From an uncultured Bacilli bacterium (GTDB lineage: Bacteria > Bacillota_I > Bacilli_A > RF39 > UBA660), in contig CANRDR010000106.1 in assembly GCA_947629425.1 (NCBI GenBank), positions 1-5,197 on the forward strand: a stretch of 5,197 nucleotides of DNA. Direction: 5' to 3'. Both the position numbers and the translations under genes were made by a program. Under the pieces are notes generated by a model. The model was not told the origin of the DNA and made no database searches. It saw only the letters and a program-made list of their open reading frames with translations. Below, piece after piece: positions 1 to 5,197 of the stretch; position 1 is the first letter of the stretch; each line of letters starts with the position of its first letter.

Positions 1-795
1 ACATTATTAGAAAATGAAAAAACATTAAGAAAAGATACAGATGATTATGGAATAACTTATTATTATAGAGGAAATGTTATAGATAATTATTTAACATTAG
101 GTAATATGTGTTGGAGAGTGGTAAGAATACAAGGTGATGGTTCAGTAAAATTAATATTAGAAGACAAAGCAGGACCATGTAGTGAAAATACAATAACAAA
201 TCCATCAGGAGAAAATGCATTAATAGGAAAGGCAGTTTATGGAGTAATTAGAAAACCAGAAGAGGGATTAGAAAAATTAGTTGAAAATTATATAGAAGAA
301 AAAAATGGTGTAAGAGGTAAATTGATGCAGTGGTTAGATGAAACAAGTGTTAATCAAGATTTATTAAAAAAAGAAAAATTTTGTTTGGGTTATGATGGAA
401 AAGAACATTCAGTAAGTGAAGTGAAATTAGGAACATTGTCCGGCAATAAAGCATATGCAAGTACTTTAAATTTTAATCATAAAGAAGAAAAATGTGATAC
501 AAATAAAATAGGATTATTAAATTTAGAAGAAATAAGATATGCAGGTACAAAAAATACATATTTTAGTAACGGAAAAACTTTTATGTTATTAGATATATTG
601 TTTCAAAATTATACATCCTCTCCAACACCATCGAGAATAGATGATGTATATGCTATTTATAGTTCTACTGATGATATACAATGGAATACGGTTGAATCTG
701 GTTCATTTGATGCTAGACCGGTAATAGTATTAAATTCAAATATAAAAATAATAAGTGGAGATGGAACATTAACCAATGCTTATATTATTGAATAA
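1..795 (+). CDS. C-terminal part of a putative cell-surface protein (5' end outside the window)
   Basis: The frame is open from the first base, so the gene starts upstream. The visible part is 264 residues. The ATG at 106 is internal, because the recognisable run (YGITYYYRGNV ... NMCWRVVRI) crosses it without a break, and no ribosome binding site precedes it. From memory, the order YYYRG, CWR(I/V)VRI.GDGS, a QWLDE segment, FC, IGLLNLEEIRYAG, then ARPVIVLNS and SGDGTLTNAYII at the C-terminus matches a domain repeated in hypothetical, probably exported proteins of uncultured gut Bacillota. Four cysteines are visible (in MCWR, GPCSEN, KFCLG and EKCDT). Where relatives usually show a short W-T-(L/M)-S-P segment, this copy has FMLLDILFQNYTSSP. 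Any signal peptide, pilin-like N-terminus or membrane anchor would lie outside the window, so surface location is inferred. It ends with tandem stops, TAA TAA, followed by a terminator. Biochemical function is unknown. Confidence 0.8.
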   Translation, partial: TLLENEKTLRKDTDDYGITYYYRGNVIDNYLTLGNMCWRVVRIQGDGSVKLILEDKAGPCSENTITNPSGENALIGKAVYGVIRKPEEGLEKLVENYIEEKNGVRGKLMQWLDETSVNQDLLKKEKFCLGYDGKEHSVSEVKLGTLSGNKAYASTLNFNHKEEKCDTNKIGLLNLEEIRYAGTKNTYFSNGKTFMLLDILFQNYTSSPTPSRIDDVYAIYSSTDDIQWNTVESGSFDARPVIVLNSNIKIISGDGTLTNAYIIE

Positions 796-818
796 TAAAA
801 TATAAGTAAATATAATAG

Positions 819-850
819 AAAATCAAGATATTAAAATGTCTGATTTTTTT
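819..850 (+). terminator. Intrinsic terminator after the surface-protein gene
   Basis: AAAATCA (819-825) pairs with TGATTTT (841-847). After a one-base bulge (A826), GA (827-828) pairs with TC (839-840), around a ten-base loop. Ts continue to 850. The stem is short and AU-rich, but it lies 24 bases after the stop codon and upstream of the rny promoter, so it separates the two transcription units. Confidence 0.65.
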
Positions 851-877
851 AATATTTACAACTATTAATTGTTCTTA

Positions 878-906
878 TTGCAAAAGTTTTTAATTAAAAG
901 TATAAT
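878..906 (+). promoter_or_regulatory. Sigma-A type promoter of rny
   Basis: The -35 box TTGCAA (878-883, 4 of 6 to TTGACA) and a perfect -10 box TATAAT (901-906) are separated by exactly 17 bases. Transcription would start near 913, giving a leader of about 47 bases before the rny start. It lies downstream of the preceding terminator, so rny is probably transcribed on its own. Confidence 0.75.
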
Positions 907-959
907 AGAGATGTAAATATTTATAAGATTATTATTAATATTTAATAGATGGAGGATTT

Positions 960-2513
960 ATGGAAATAACAACAACATCCATAATTGCTCTCGTTATTGG
1001 TTTATTTGTTGGGGCTCTAGCAATATACGTATTTATCGTATTAACAGGTGCTGGAGCAGGTAAAAAAGCAGAAAAAATATTAAATGACGCTAAAAAAGAT
1101 GCAGAAAAATATAAAAGAGATGGAATCTTAGAACTAAAAGAAGAAAGCTATAAAATAAAGGCTGAAACAGATAAAGAAATAAAAGAAAAAAAACAAGAAA
1201 TTATTGAAAGTGAAGAAAGATTATTAACACGTGAAAAATCTCTTGATAAAAGAGAAGAAATGTTACAAAATAGAGACAATCTTTTAGAACAAAAAGATAA
1301 TAATTTAAGTGCTTTACAAAAACAAATCCAAGAAAAAGAGAAAAAAATGGATGATCTTCTTAATGAAGAAATGAAAAAATTAGAAGGAATTGCAAAATTC
1401 ACAAAAGATCAAGCACATGATTTAATATTAAGTCGTGTAGAAGATGAAATGTCTACTGAAATCGCTAATTTAATTAAAGAAAAAGAAGCAGAGGCTAAAA
1501 TAGAAGTGGATAAAAAGGCTAAAGACTTATTAGTTAATTCTATGCAAAGATATAGTAATGACGTAACAACTTTACAAACAGTTCATACTATACAGTTACC
1601 TAATGATGAAATGAAGGGTAGATTAATAGGTAGAGAAGGAAGAAATATAAAGGCTATAGAAGCAGTTACAGGAGTTGATTTAATAATAGATGATACACCT
1701 GAAGCTATAGTAATATCTTCATTCGATCCTTATAGAAGAGAAATTGCTAAAATAACTATTGAAACACTAATAAAAGATGGTAGAATACATCCAACTAGTA
1801 TAGAAGAAATATACGAAAAAGTTAAAAATGATATGGCTTCTAAAGTAGTAGAGATAGGTAATGATGCAATAATAGAATTAGGACTTTCAAAATTTGATCC
1901 AGAACTTTTATCACTAATTGGTAAATTAAACTATAGAACAAGTTATGGACAAAATGCCTTACAACATTCAATAGAAGTTGCACATCTTTGTGGACTTATT
2001 GCAGGTGAATTAGGTGAGAATGTAACATTAGCTAAAAGAGCAGGATTACTTCATGATATAGGAAAATCTATAGACCATGAAGTAGAAGGAAGCCACGTTG
2101 AAATTGGGTTAGATATTGCTAAAAAATTTAAAGAAGATCCAATTGTAATAAATGCAATTGCATCACATCATGGAGATACAGACGCAACAAGTGTAATATC
2201 AATAATAGTACAAATTGCAGATACATTATCAGCTGCAAGACCGGGAGCACGTAATGATTCATTAGAAAACTATATTAAAAGATTAGAACAACTAGAAAGT
2301 ATAGGAGATAGTTTTGAAGGTGTTGAAAAAACTTATGCAATGAAAGCAGGACGTGAAATAAGAGTTATTGTTAAACCTGAAGAAATAGATGACTTAAAAA
2401 GTGTTAAAATGGCACGTGAAATTAAAGATAAAATTGAAAGTACTATGCAATATCCAGGAACAATTAAAATTACTGTTATTAGAGAAACTCGTGCACAAGA
2501 AGAAGCAAAATAA
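960..2513 (+). CDS. rny: Ribonuclease Y (membrane-anchored endoribonuclease)
   Basis: RNase Y starts decay of many mRNAs in Gram-positive bacteria by endonucleolytic cleavage at the inner face of the membrane. The 517 residues match the family's usual length of about 520. Domains in order: one N-terminal transmembrane helix (about residues 7-29); a long charged coiled coil rich in K and E (about 35-185); a KH RNA-binding domain with its GxxG loop at 224-227 (IGREGRNI, 223-230); an HD catalytic domain with H336, the H365-D366 pair (GLLHDIGKS), H403 and D421 as likely metal ligands; and a conserved C-terminal region ending in a short acidic/basic tail. No key residue is missing. The start is set by GGAGG at 951-955, four bases before the ATG, and by the membrane helix beginning directly after it. 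The gene has its own promoter and ends in a hairpin shared with the convergent dgt-like gene. Its usual Bacillus neighbours (recA/cinA upstream, ymdB downstream) are absent here. Confidence 0.97.
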   Translation: MEITTTSIIALVIGLFVGALAIYVFIVLTGAGAGKKAEKILNDAKKDAEKYKRDGILELKEESYKIKAETDKEIKEKKQEIIESEERLLTREKSLDKREEMLQNRDNLLEQKDNNLSALQKQIQEKEKKMDDLLNEEMKKLEGIAKFTKDQAHDLILSRVEDEMSTEIANLIKEKEAEAKIEVDKKAKDLLVNSMQRYSNDVTTLQTVHTIQLPNDEMKGRLIGREGRNIKAIEAVTGVDLIIDDTPEAIVISSFDPYRREIAKITIETLIKDGRIHPTSIEEIYEKVKNDMASKVVEIGNDAIIELGLSKFDPELLSLIGKLNYRTSYGQNALQHSIEVAHLCGLIAGELGENVTLAKRAGLLHDIGKSIDHEVEGSHVEIGLDIAKKFKEDPIVINAIASHHGDTDATSVISIIVQIADTLSAARPGARNDSLENYIKRLEQLESIGDSFEGVEKTYAMKAGREIRVIVKPEEIDDLKSVKMAREIKDKIESTMQYPGTIKITVIRETRAQEEAK

Positions 2514-2542
2514 AAGATTTAGAAAGTTAACTAAATCTTTTT
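2512..2542. terminator. Bidirectional terminator shared by rny and the dgt-like gene
   Basis: Bases 2512-2522 pair perfectly with 2531-2541 (11 bp, core AGATTTAG/CTAAATCT) around an eight-base loop. On the + strand the right arm ends in six Ts (2537-2542 region). On the - strand the stem is followed by TTTTATTTT. The left arm begins within the rny stop codon (TAA, 2511-2513). The right arm contains the stop codon of the opposing gene (TAG on the - strand, 2533-2531) and its last codons. One hairpin thus serves both convergent genes. Confidence 0.8.
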
Positions 2543-3649
2543 TAATACATTAAATTCTTCTATAAAATATCTATCTGTCATACCTGCAATATAATCTATT
2601 ATAATTCTATACTTATTATTATTTTTTATATAAAATTCATCCATATTATTTAAAAAGTTTTTATAAATATTATAATTAGTTAATTTATTATCTAAAATAT
2701 AAATACATTTATCAAATACTACATTAAACATAAATTCATATTCTTTTATTTCATCTTTACTATTCGCTAAATTATAAATATTTTCATAATTAAATTTAAT
2801 TAAATCATTTAAAGCATTATATACTTCATTAGATAACTTAATATAATTTTTATTATATGAATTATTTATTATATCCATAATTAAAGTATTAACAATATCT
2901 TTATTATCTGTACCTAGTATATTTTTAACATTATTTGGAATATCTTCAACACTAACTTTATTTAATTCTATTGCATCACATAAATCTCTTCCAATATAAC
3001 CAATAATATCACTAATTCTAACAACACATGCTTCTAAAGTCATAGGAGTTAAATTACAATGTTTATCTTTGTAACAATTGTTATAATCATTTAAAAAATC
3101 ATCTTTACTTTTTTCTTTATAAGTATATGTATCTAATAATCTTTCACCATTATGACAAAGTATACCATCTAATACTTGAATAGTAATATTTTTACCCTTA
3201 CCATTATTTTCTAAAGTCATTAAAGTTCTTACACTTTCTACATTATGTGAAAAATAAGTATTATCATATTTTAACGATAATTTATTTAAAATATTTTCAC
3301 CAACATGTCCAAAAGGAACATGTCCTAAATCATGACCTAATCCAATCGCTTCAATTAAATCTTCATTTAAATTTAATGCTCTTCCAATAGTTCTTGCTAT
3401 TTTGCTAACTAATTGTACATGAATAATTCTTTTAGAAATATGATCATTATTATTGTTAGTATATACTTGTGTTTTATCACTATATCTTGTATAAGATAAA
3501 CTATGTATTATTCTATCAATATCTCTAAAATAATTACCTCTGATATCATCTTTAAATGCATCTAATCTAATGGCATCTTTATCAAGAGTTGCATATTTAG
3601 ATAAATTAGTTTCATACTTTAACATATTATCTTTAATTTCTTTATTCAT
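2531..3649 (-). CDS. dgt: dGTPase-like HD-domain deoxynucleoside triphosphate triphosphohydrolase
   Basis: Members of this family split dGTP or other dNTPs into the deoxynucleoside and triphosphate, adjusting dNTP pools in the cytoplasm. With the start chosen here the protein has 372 residues, within the family's range. Visible signatures: RDIDRIIHSLSYTRYSDKTQV (about residues 42-62, the hallmark N-terminal region); metal-binding H77, H106-D107 (GHDLGHVPFGH, 105-115) and D214 in RISDIIGYIGRDLCDAI; an SHN motif with H135; and a C-terminal GMTDRYF (356-362). All HD ligands are present, so it should be active; substrate specificity cannot be read from sequence. The ATG at 3649-3647 is preferred over an in-frame GTG at 3658-3656. 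That GTG is part of the likely ribosome binding site AGGTGAT (3660-3654), which lies four bases before the ATG. A TATAAT box lies just upstream. It converges on rny and could also be read from the small gene upstream. The symbol reflects family membership, not proven dGTP preference. Confidence 0.9.
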   Translation of the reverse strand: MNKEIKDNMLKYETNLSKYATLDKDAIRLDAFKDDIRGNYFRDIDRIIHSLSYTRYSDKTQVYTNNNNDHISKRIIHVQLVSKIARTIGRALNLNEDLIEAIGLGHDLGHVPFGHVGENILNKLSLKYDNTYFSHNVESVRTLMTLENNGKGKNITIQVLDGILCHNGERLLDTYTYKEKSKDDFLNDYNNCYKDKHCNLTPMTLEACVVRISDIIGYIGRDLCDAIELNKVSVEDIPNNVKNILGTDNKDIVNTLIMDIINNSYNKNYIKLSNEVYNALNDLIKFNYENIYNLANSKDEIKEYEFMFNVVFDKCIYILDNKLTNYNIYKNFLNNMDEFYIKNNNKYRIIIDYIAGMTDRYFIEEFNVLKKI

Positions 3650-3666
3650 ATGTATCACCTAAAAAT

Positions 3667-3672
3667 ATTATA
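3667..3672 (-). promoter_or_regulatory. Candidate -10 box for the dgt-like gene
   Basis: Read on the - strand this is a perfect TATAAT, about 18 bases upstream of the preferred ATG. No recognisable -35 box sits at the right distance. Transcription would begin at about 3660, directly at the Shine-Dalgarno, so the leader would be very short. In this AT-rich DNA a chance match is possible. Confidence 0.4.
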
Positions 3673-3674
3673 TC

Positions 3675-3717
3675 AAAAAAACAAATCTTATTTATTTTTT
3701 TTATCTTGATTTGTTTT
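3675..3717 (-). terminator. Weak intrinsic terminator after the small basic protein gene
   Basis: On the - strand, AAAACAAATC (3717-3708) pairs with GATTTGTTTT (3687-3678), 10 bp around a 20-base loop, and the T run continues to 3675. The upstream arm lies inside the end of the 42-residue reading frame, and its stop codon (3690-3688) lies in the loop. The Ts near the stem base serve as both stem and tail, so termination is probably partial and some transcripts may run on into dgt. Confidence 0.45.
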
Positions 3718-3816
3718 CTTTTTTTTATTTTTATTAATTAATCTAACTTTAACTCCTCTATCATATGAAAATTTCTTTTTTACTCCTTCAGGTAAATTTA
3801 CTTTATAAGTTCTCAA
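3688..3816 (-). CDS. Small, highly basic protein of 42 residues (TTG start)
   Basis: I do not recognise this protein. The translation begins (M)RTYKVNLPEGVKKKFSYD, continues RGVKVRLINK and ends in a Lys/Asn-rich tail (residues 28-42). It has 13 lysines and 3 arginines against 3 acidic residues, which suggests contact with RNA, DNA or the ribosome, but no known domain is evident and it is not bS21, bL34, bL35 or bL36. The first 27 residues alternate polar and hydrophobic in a way that could form short beta strands; the tail is probably disordered. Support for translation: an almost ideal Shine-Dalgarno AAGGAGGTG (3830-3822) five bases before the TTG, and an extended -10 box further upstream. 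It lies upstream of the dgt-like gene on the same strand, with 38 bases between stop and start, and diverges from the flavoprotein gene. The non-ATG start and small size make it easy to miss. Confidence 0.65.
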   Translation of the reverse strand: MRTYKVNLPEGVKKKFSYDRGVKVRLINKNKKKKTNQDKKNK

Positions 3817-3821
3817 ATTAG

Positions 3822-3830
3822 CACCTCCTT
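3822..3830 (-). promoter_or_regulatory. Strong ribosome binding site that decides the TTG start
   Basis: On the - strand this reads AAGGAGGTG, a nine-base match to the complement of the 16S rRNA 3' end. It is placed five bases before the TTG at 3816-3814. No ATG lies at suitable spacing, so the site itself argues for a real gene beginning at the TTG. Confidence 0.7.
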
Positions 3831-3842
3831 AAAACTAGAATT

Positions 3843-3851
3843 AGTATAGCA
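3843..3851 (-). promoter_or_regulatory. Extended -10 promoter element of the small basic protein gene
   Basis: Read on the - strand this is TGCTATACT, a TGN extension followed by TATACT (5 of 6 to TATAAT). There is no good -35 box, as is usual for extended -10 promoters. Transcription would start at about 3836, a few bases before the Shine-Dalgarno at 3830. Confidence 0.5.
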
Positions 3852-3869
3852 TAAATTTATAAAAAATAC

Positions 3870-3875
3870 TATAAT
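3870..3875 (+). promoter_or_regulatory. Candidate -10 box of the flavoprotein gene
   Basis: A perfect TATAAT lies 15 bases before the ATG at 3891. The expected transcription start, near 3882, falls at the ribosome binding site, leaving a leader of about nine bases. No convincing -35 hexamer is seen. The region that would hold it is occupied by the -10 box of the divergent small gene. Confidence 0.45.
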
Positions 3876-3890
3876 ATTGTTGGTGATGCT

Positions 3891-5093
3891 ATGAATGTTT
3901 TTGTAATTGGTGGAGGTGCTAGTGGATTAGTTGCTGCTATAAAAGCTAGTGAGATTGGTTGTAATGTAACTATATTAGAAAGAAATGATAAATGTGGAAA
4001 AAAATTATTATTAACAGGTAATGGTAGATGTAATTTTTATAATGATTTTCAAAGTATAGATAAGTATCACTCTAATAATATAGAATTATTTAAAAATATA
4101 TTAGATTCTAAAAAAGATGAAATAATTAAATTTTTTAATGATTTAAATGTTGTAGAAAAAAACATAAATGGTTATTATTATCCATATACTAATCAATCAA
4201 TAACTATATTAAATGCACTTTTATATAAATTAGAAGAATTAAAAGTTAAAATTATTTATAATGAATACGTTACTGATATAGAAAAACAAGATAGATTTAT
4301 TATAAAAACTAATAATAATATTTATTATGCTGATAAAGTAATATTATCAACAGGGTCTTTATCTTATAAAAAAACAGGAAGTGATGGAATAGGTTATAAA
4401 ATACTAAAAAAATTAGGTCATAATATTACTGATATATATCCATCTTTAGTACAAATAAATGGAAGTGATAATTATTATAAAAAATGGAATGGAGTAAGAA
4501 GTGAAGTATCTTTAACTTTAAAAAGTAATAATGAATTTTTAAAAGAAGAAAGAGGAGAAGTACAATTTACTGATTATGGAATAAGTGGAATATGTACATT
4601 TAATTTAAGTGGAATAGTGTCAAGAGAATTAAGTAAAAATAAAAAAGTAACAATAGAAATTAATTTCATTCCATGGTTTAATGGTAATAAAAAAGATTTT
4701 ATAAATTGGTTAAATAATAAGAATAAAAATTATACAGTATCAAAAATATTAGATGGATTTTTAAATTATAAAATAACTAATTTAATATTAGAATTACTTA
4801 ATATAGATAAGAATAAATATTTAAAAGATATTAATATAGATGAGTTAGTTGATAAATTAATGAATTTTAAATTTAATGTATTATCTACTAAGTCATTTGA
4901 TTTTGCACAAACTTGTACTGGTGGAGTATATTTAAATGAAATAAATACTAATACTTGTGAATCTTTAAAAGTTAAAGGACTATATATAACTGGAGAATTA
5001 TTAGATGTAGATGGAGATTGTGGAGGATATAATTTAAGTATTGCGTGGATGACAGGATTAATTGCTGGTGAAAATATAAAAAGTATCTTGTGA
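3891..5093 (+). CDS. HI0933/BaiN-family FAD-dependent oxidoreductase
   Basis: This is a complete 400-residue flavoprotein, the usual size for the family (about 390-420). The N-terminal FAD-binding Rossmann fold shows GGGASG at residues 7-12 and the acidic residue E30 that binds the ribose. The family signature GKKLLLTGNGRCN follows (36-48), then STGSLSYKKTGSDG in the middle. The C-terminal FAD-contacting motif reads GLYITGELLDVDGDCGGYNL (363-382). Members include the BaiN bile-acid-pathway reductase and YtfP/YhiN-type proteins, but most have no proven substrate, so function here is limited to a flavin-dependent, probably cytoplasmic, oxidoreductase. The start is supported by GGTGAT (3882-3887), three bases before the ATG; this pairs with the downstream half of the anti-Shine-Dalgarno and explains the short spacing. 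It ends in TGA; if TGA were read as tryptophan only two residues would be added before a TAG. It diverges from the small basic protein gene and is followed by the hairpin at 5124-5178. Confidence 0.93.
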   Translation: MNVFVIGGGASGLVAAIKASEIGCNVTILERNDKCGKKLLLTGNGRCNFYNDFQSIDKYHSNNIELFKNILDSKKDEIIKFFNDLNVVEKNINGYYYPYTNQSITILNALLYKLEELKVKIIYNEYVTDIEKQDRFIIKTNNNIYYADKVILSTGSLSYKKTGSDGIGYKILKKLGHNITDIYPSLVQINGSDNYYKKWNGVRSEVSLTLKSNNEFLKEERGEVQFTDYGISGICTFNLSGIVSRELSKNKKVTIEINFIPWFNGNKKDFINWLNNKNKNYTVSKILDGFLNYKITNLILELLNIDKNKYLKDINIDELVDKLMNFKFNVLSTKSFDFAQTCTGGVYLNEINTNTCESLKVKGLYITGELLDVDGDCGGYNLSIAWMTGLIAGENIKSIL

Positions 5094-5123
5094 ATATAGT
5101 AAGATTTATATGAAACAAAATGA

Positions 5124-5178
5124 CCTTTTTAACTTAACTGTGTCAGAAAGACATATTTAAGTTAAGGAGGATTTTTTT
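5124..5178 (+). terminator. Long hairpin plus T-run that also buries the next gene's ribosome binding site
   Basis: Bases 5124-5137 pair with 5157-5170 over 14 continuous pairs (two G-U). After one C/U mismatch (5138/5156), 5139-5144 pair with 5150-5155 (six pairs, one G-U), closing on an AGAAA loop (5145-5149). An A and seven Ts (5172-5178) follow, so the element has the form of an intrinsic terminator for the flavoprotein gene ending at 5093. The right arm also contains the whole Shine-Dalgarno of the gene at 5179, and the T-run is its spacer. No promoter fits between hairpin and start codon, so the next gene must be transcribed through this structure. It may therefore act as an attenuator or a translational gate. 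The hairpin is certain as sequence; which role it has is not. Confidence 0.75.
5164..5170 (+). promoter_or_regulatory. Ribosome binding site of the right-edge gene, within the hairpin
   Basis: AAGGAGG is a near-perfect Shine-Dalgarno eight bases before the ATG at 5179, and it fixes that start rather than the second ATG at 5185. Every base of it is paired in the hairpin with 5124-5130. Confidence 0.75.
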
Positions 5179-5197
5179 ATGAATATGTTAACAATAG
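5179..5197 (+). CDS. Start of an unidentified gene (3' end outside the window)
   Basis: Only six codons are visible, encoding MNMLTI, plus one further base. A strong Shine-Dalgarno (5164-5170) with eight-base spacing supports the start. The product cannot be identified from six residues. Its expression should depend on the hairpin that covers its ribosome binding site. Confidence 0.65.

Noticed and set aside
106..108. ATG as the start of the first gene
   Set aside because: The conserved domain continues upstream without a stop to the window edge and no Shine-Dalgarno precedes the ATG, so it is an internal methionine.
819..830. AAATCAAGATA occurs in both the terminator after the surface gene and (on the - strand) the terminator after the small gene
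   Set aside because: The shared stretch is short and low in complexity and the two stems are otherwise different, so a repeat element is not supported.
914..944. Hairpin in the rny leader (TAAATATT with AATATTTA)
   Set aside because: It has eight pairs, all A-U, with a 15-base loop in very AT-rich DNA. It does not cover the GGAGG and is easily explained by chance.
1148..1402. An 84-residue reading frame on the - strand
   Set aside because: It lies entirely within rny opposite its Lys/Glu-rich coiled coil. Its Ser/Phe/Leu-rich composition is the expected mirror of that region, and it has no ribosome binding site.
5091..5099. Read-through of the TGA stop as tryptophan
   Set aside because: It would add only two residues before TAG, and all recognised tryptophans in the window are TGG.
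1..5197. Mobile element, CRISPR array, tRNA or rRNA
   Set aside because: I saw no transposase or integrase motifs, no regularly spaced direct repeats, and no cloverleaf or conserved rRNA segments on either strand.

Overview
The window looks like chromosomal DNA from a very AT-rich member of the Bacillota (Bacilli or a Mollicutes-related gut lineage). The reasons are strongly A/T-ending codons, AGA as the dominant arginine codon, AGGAGGTGAT-type ribosome binding sites, TATAAT-like -10 boxes, and a Gram-positive type RNase Y. All seven tryptophan codons seen are TGG, and no reading frame carries an internal TGA. The standard bacterial code (table 11) therefore fits better than the Mycoplasma code. 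Lineage below phylum is an inference.

Layout: (1) At 1-795 (+) is the C-terminal part of a protein with a cysteine-containing domain common in presumed cell-surface proteins of uncultured Bacillota. It ends at an intrinsic terminator (819-850). (2) At 960-2513 (+) is rny, encoding the membrane-anchored endoribonuclease RNase Y, with its own well-formed promoter. (3) Converging on it at 2531-3649 (-) is a dGTPase-like HD-domain triphosphohydrolase (dgt-like). The two genes share a bidirectional hairpin terminator that overlaps both stop codons. (4) Upstream of dgt on the same strand is a 42-residue, very basic protein with a TTG start (3688-3816), which an ATG-only search misses. (5) Diverging from it is a complete HI0933/BaiN-type flavoprotein (3891-5093, +), with overlapping back-to-back promoters between the two. 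(6) At the right edge a further + strand gene begins at 5179, and only its first six codons are visible.

The most interesting structure is in the last 100 bases. A long imperfect hairpin (5124-5170) buries the whole Shine-Dalgarno sequence of the gene starting at 5179. It is followed directly by seven T residues that form the spacer to the ATG. It can therefore be read as the terminator of the flavoprotein gene, as a device that closes the next gene's ribosome binding site, or both. A 16-codon open frame runs through it and stops just before the Shine-Dalgarno, as in leader-peptide control.

The genes are mostly housekeeping: RNA turnover (rny), dNTP pool control (dgt-like) and a flavin oxidoreductase. 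They look like separate, tightly packed transcription units rather than one pathway. I see no mobile element, CRISPR array, rRNA or tRNA.
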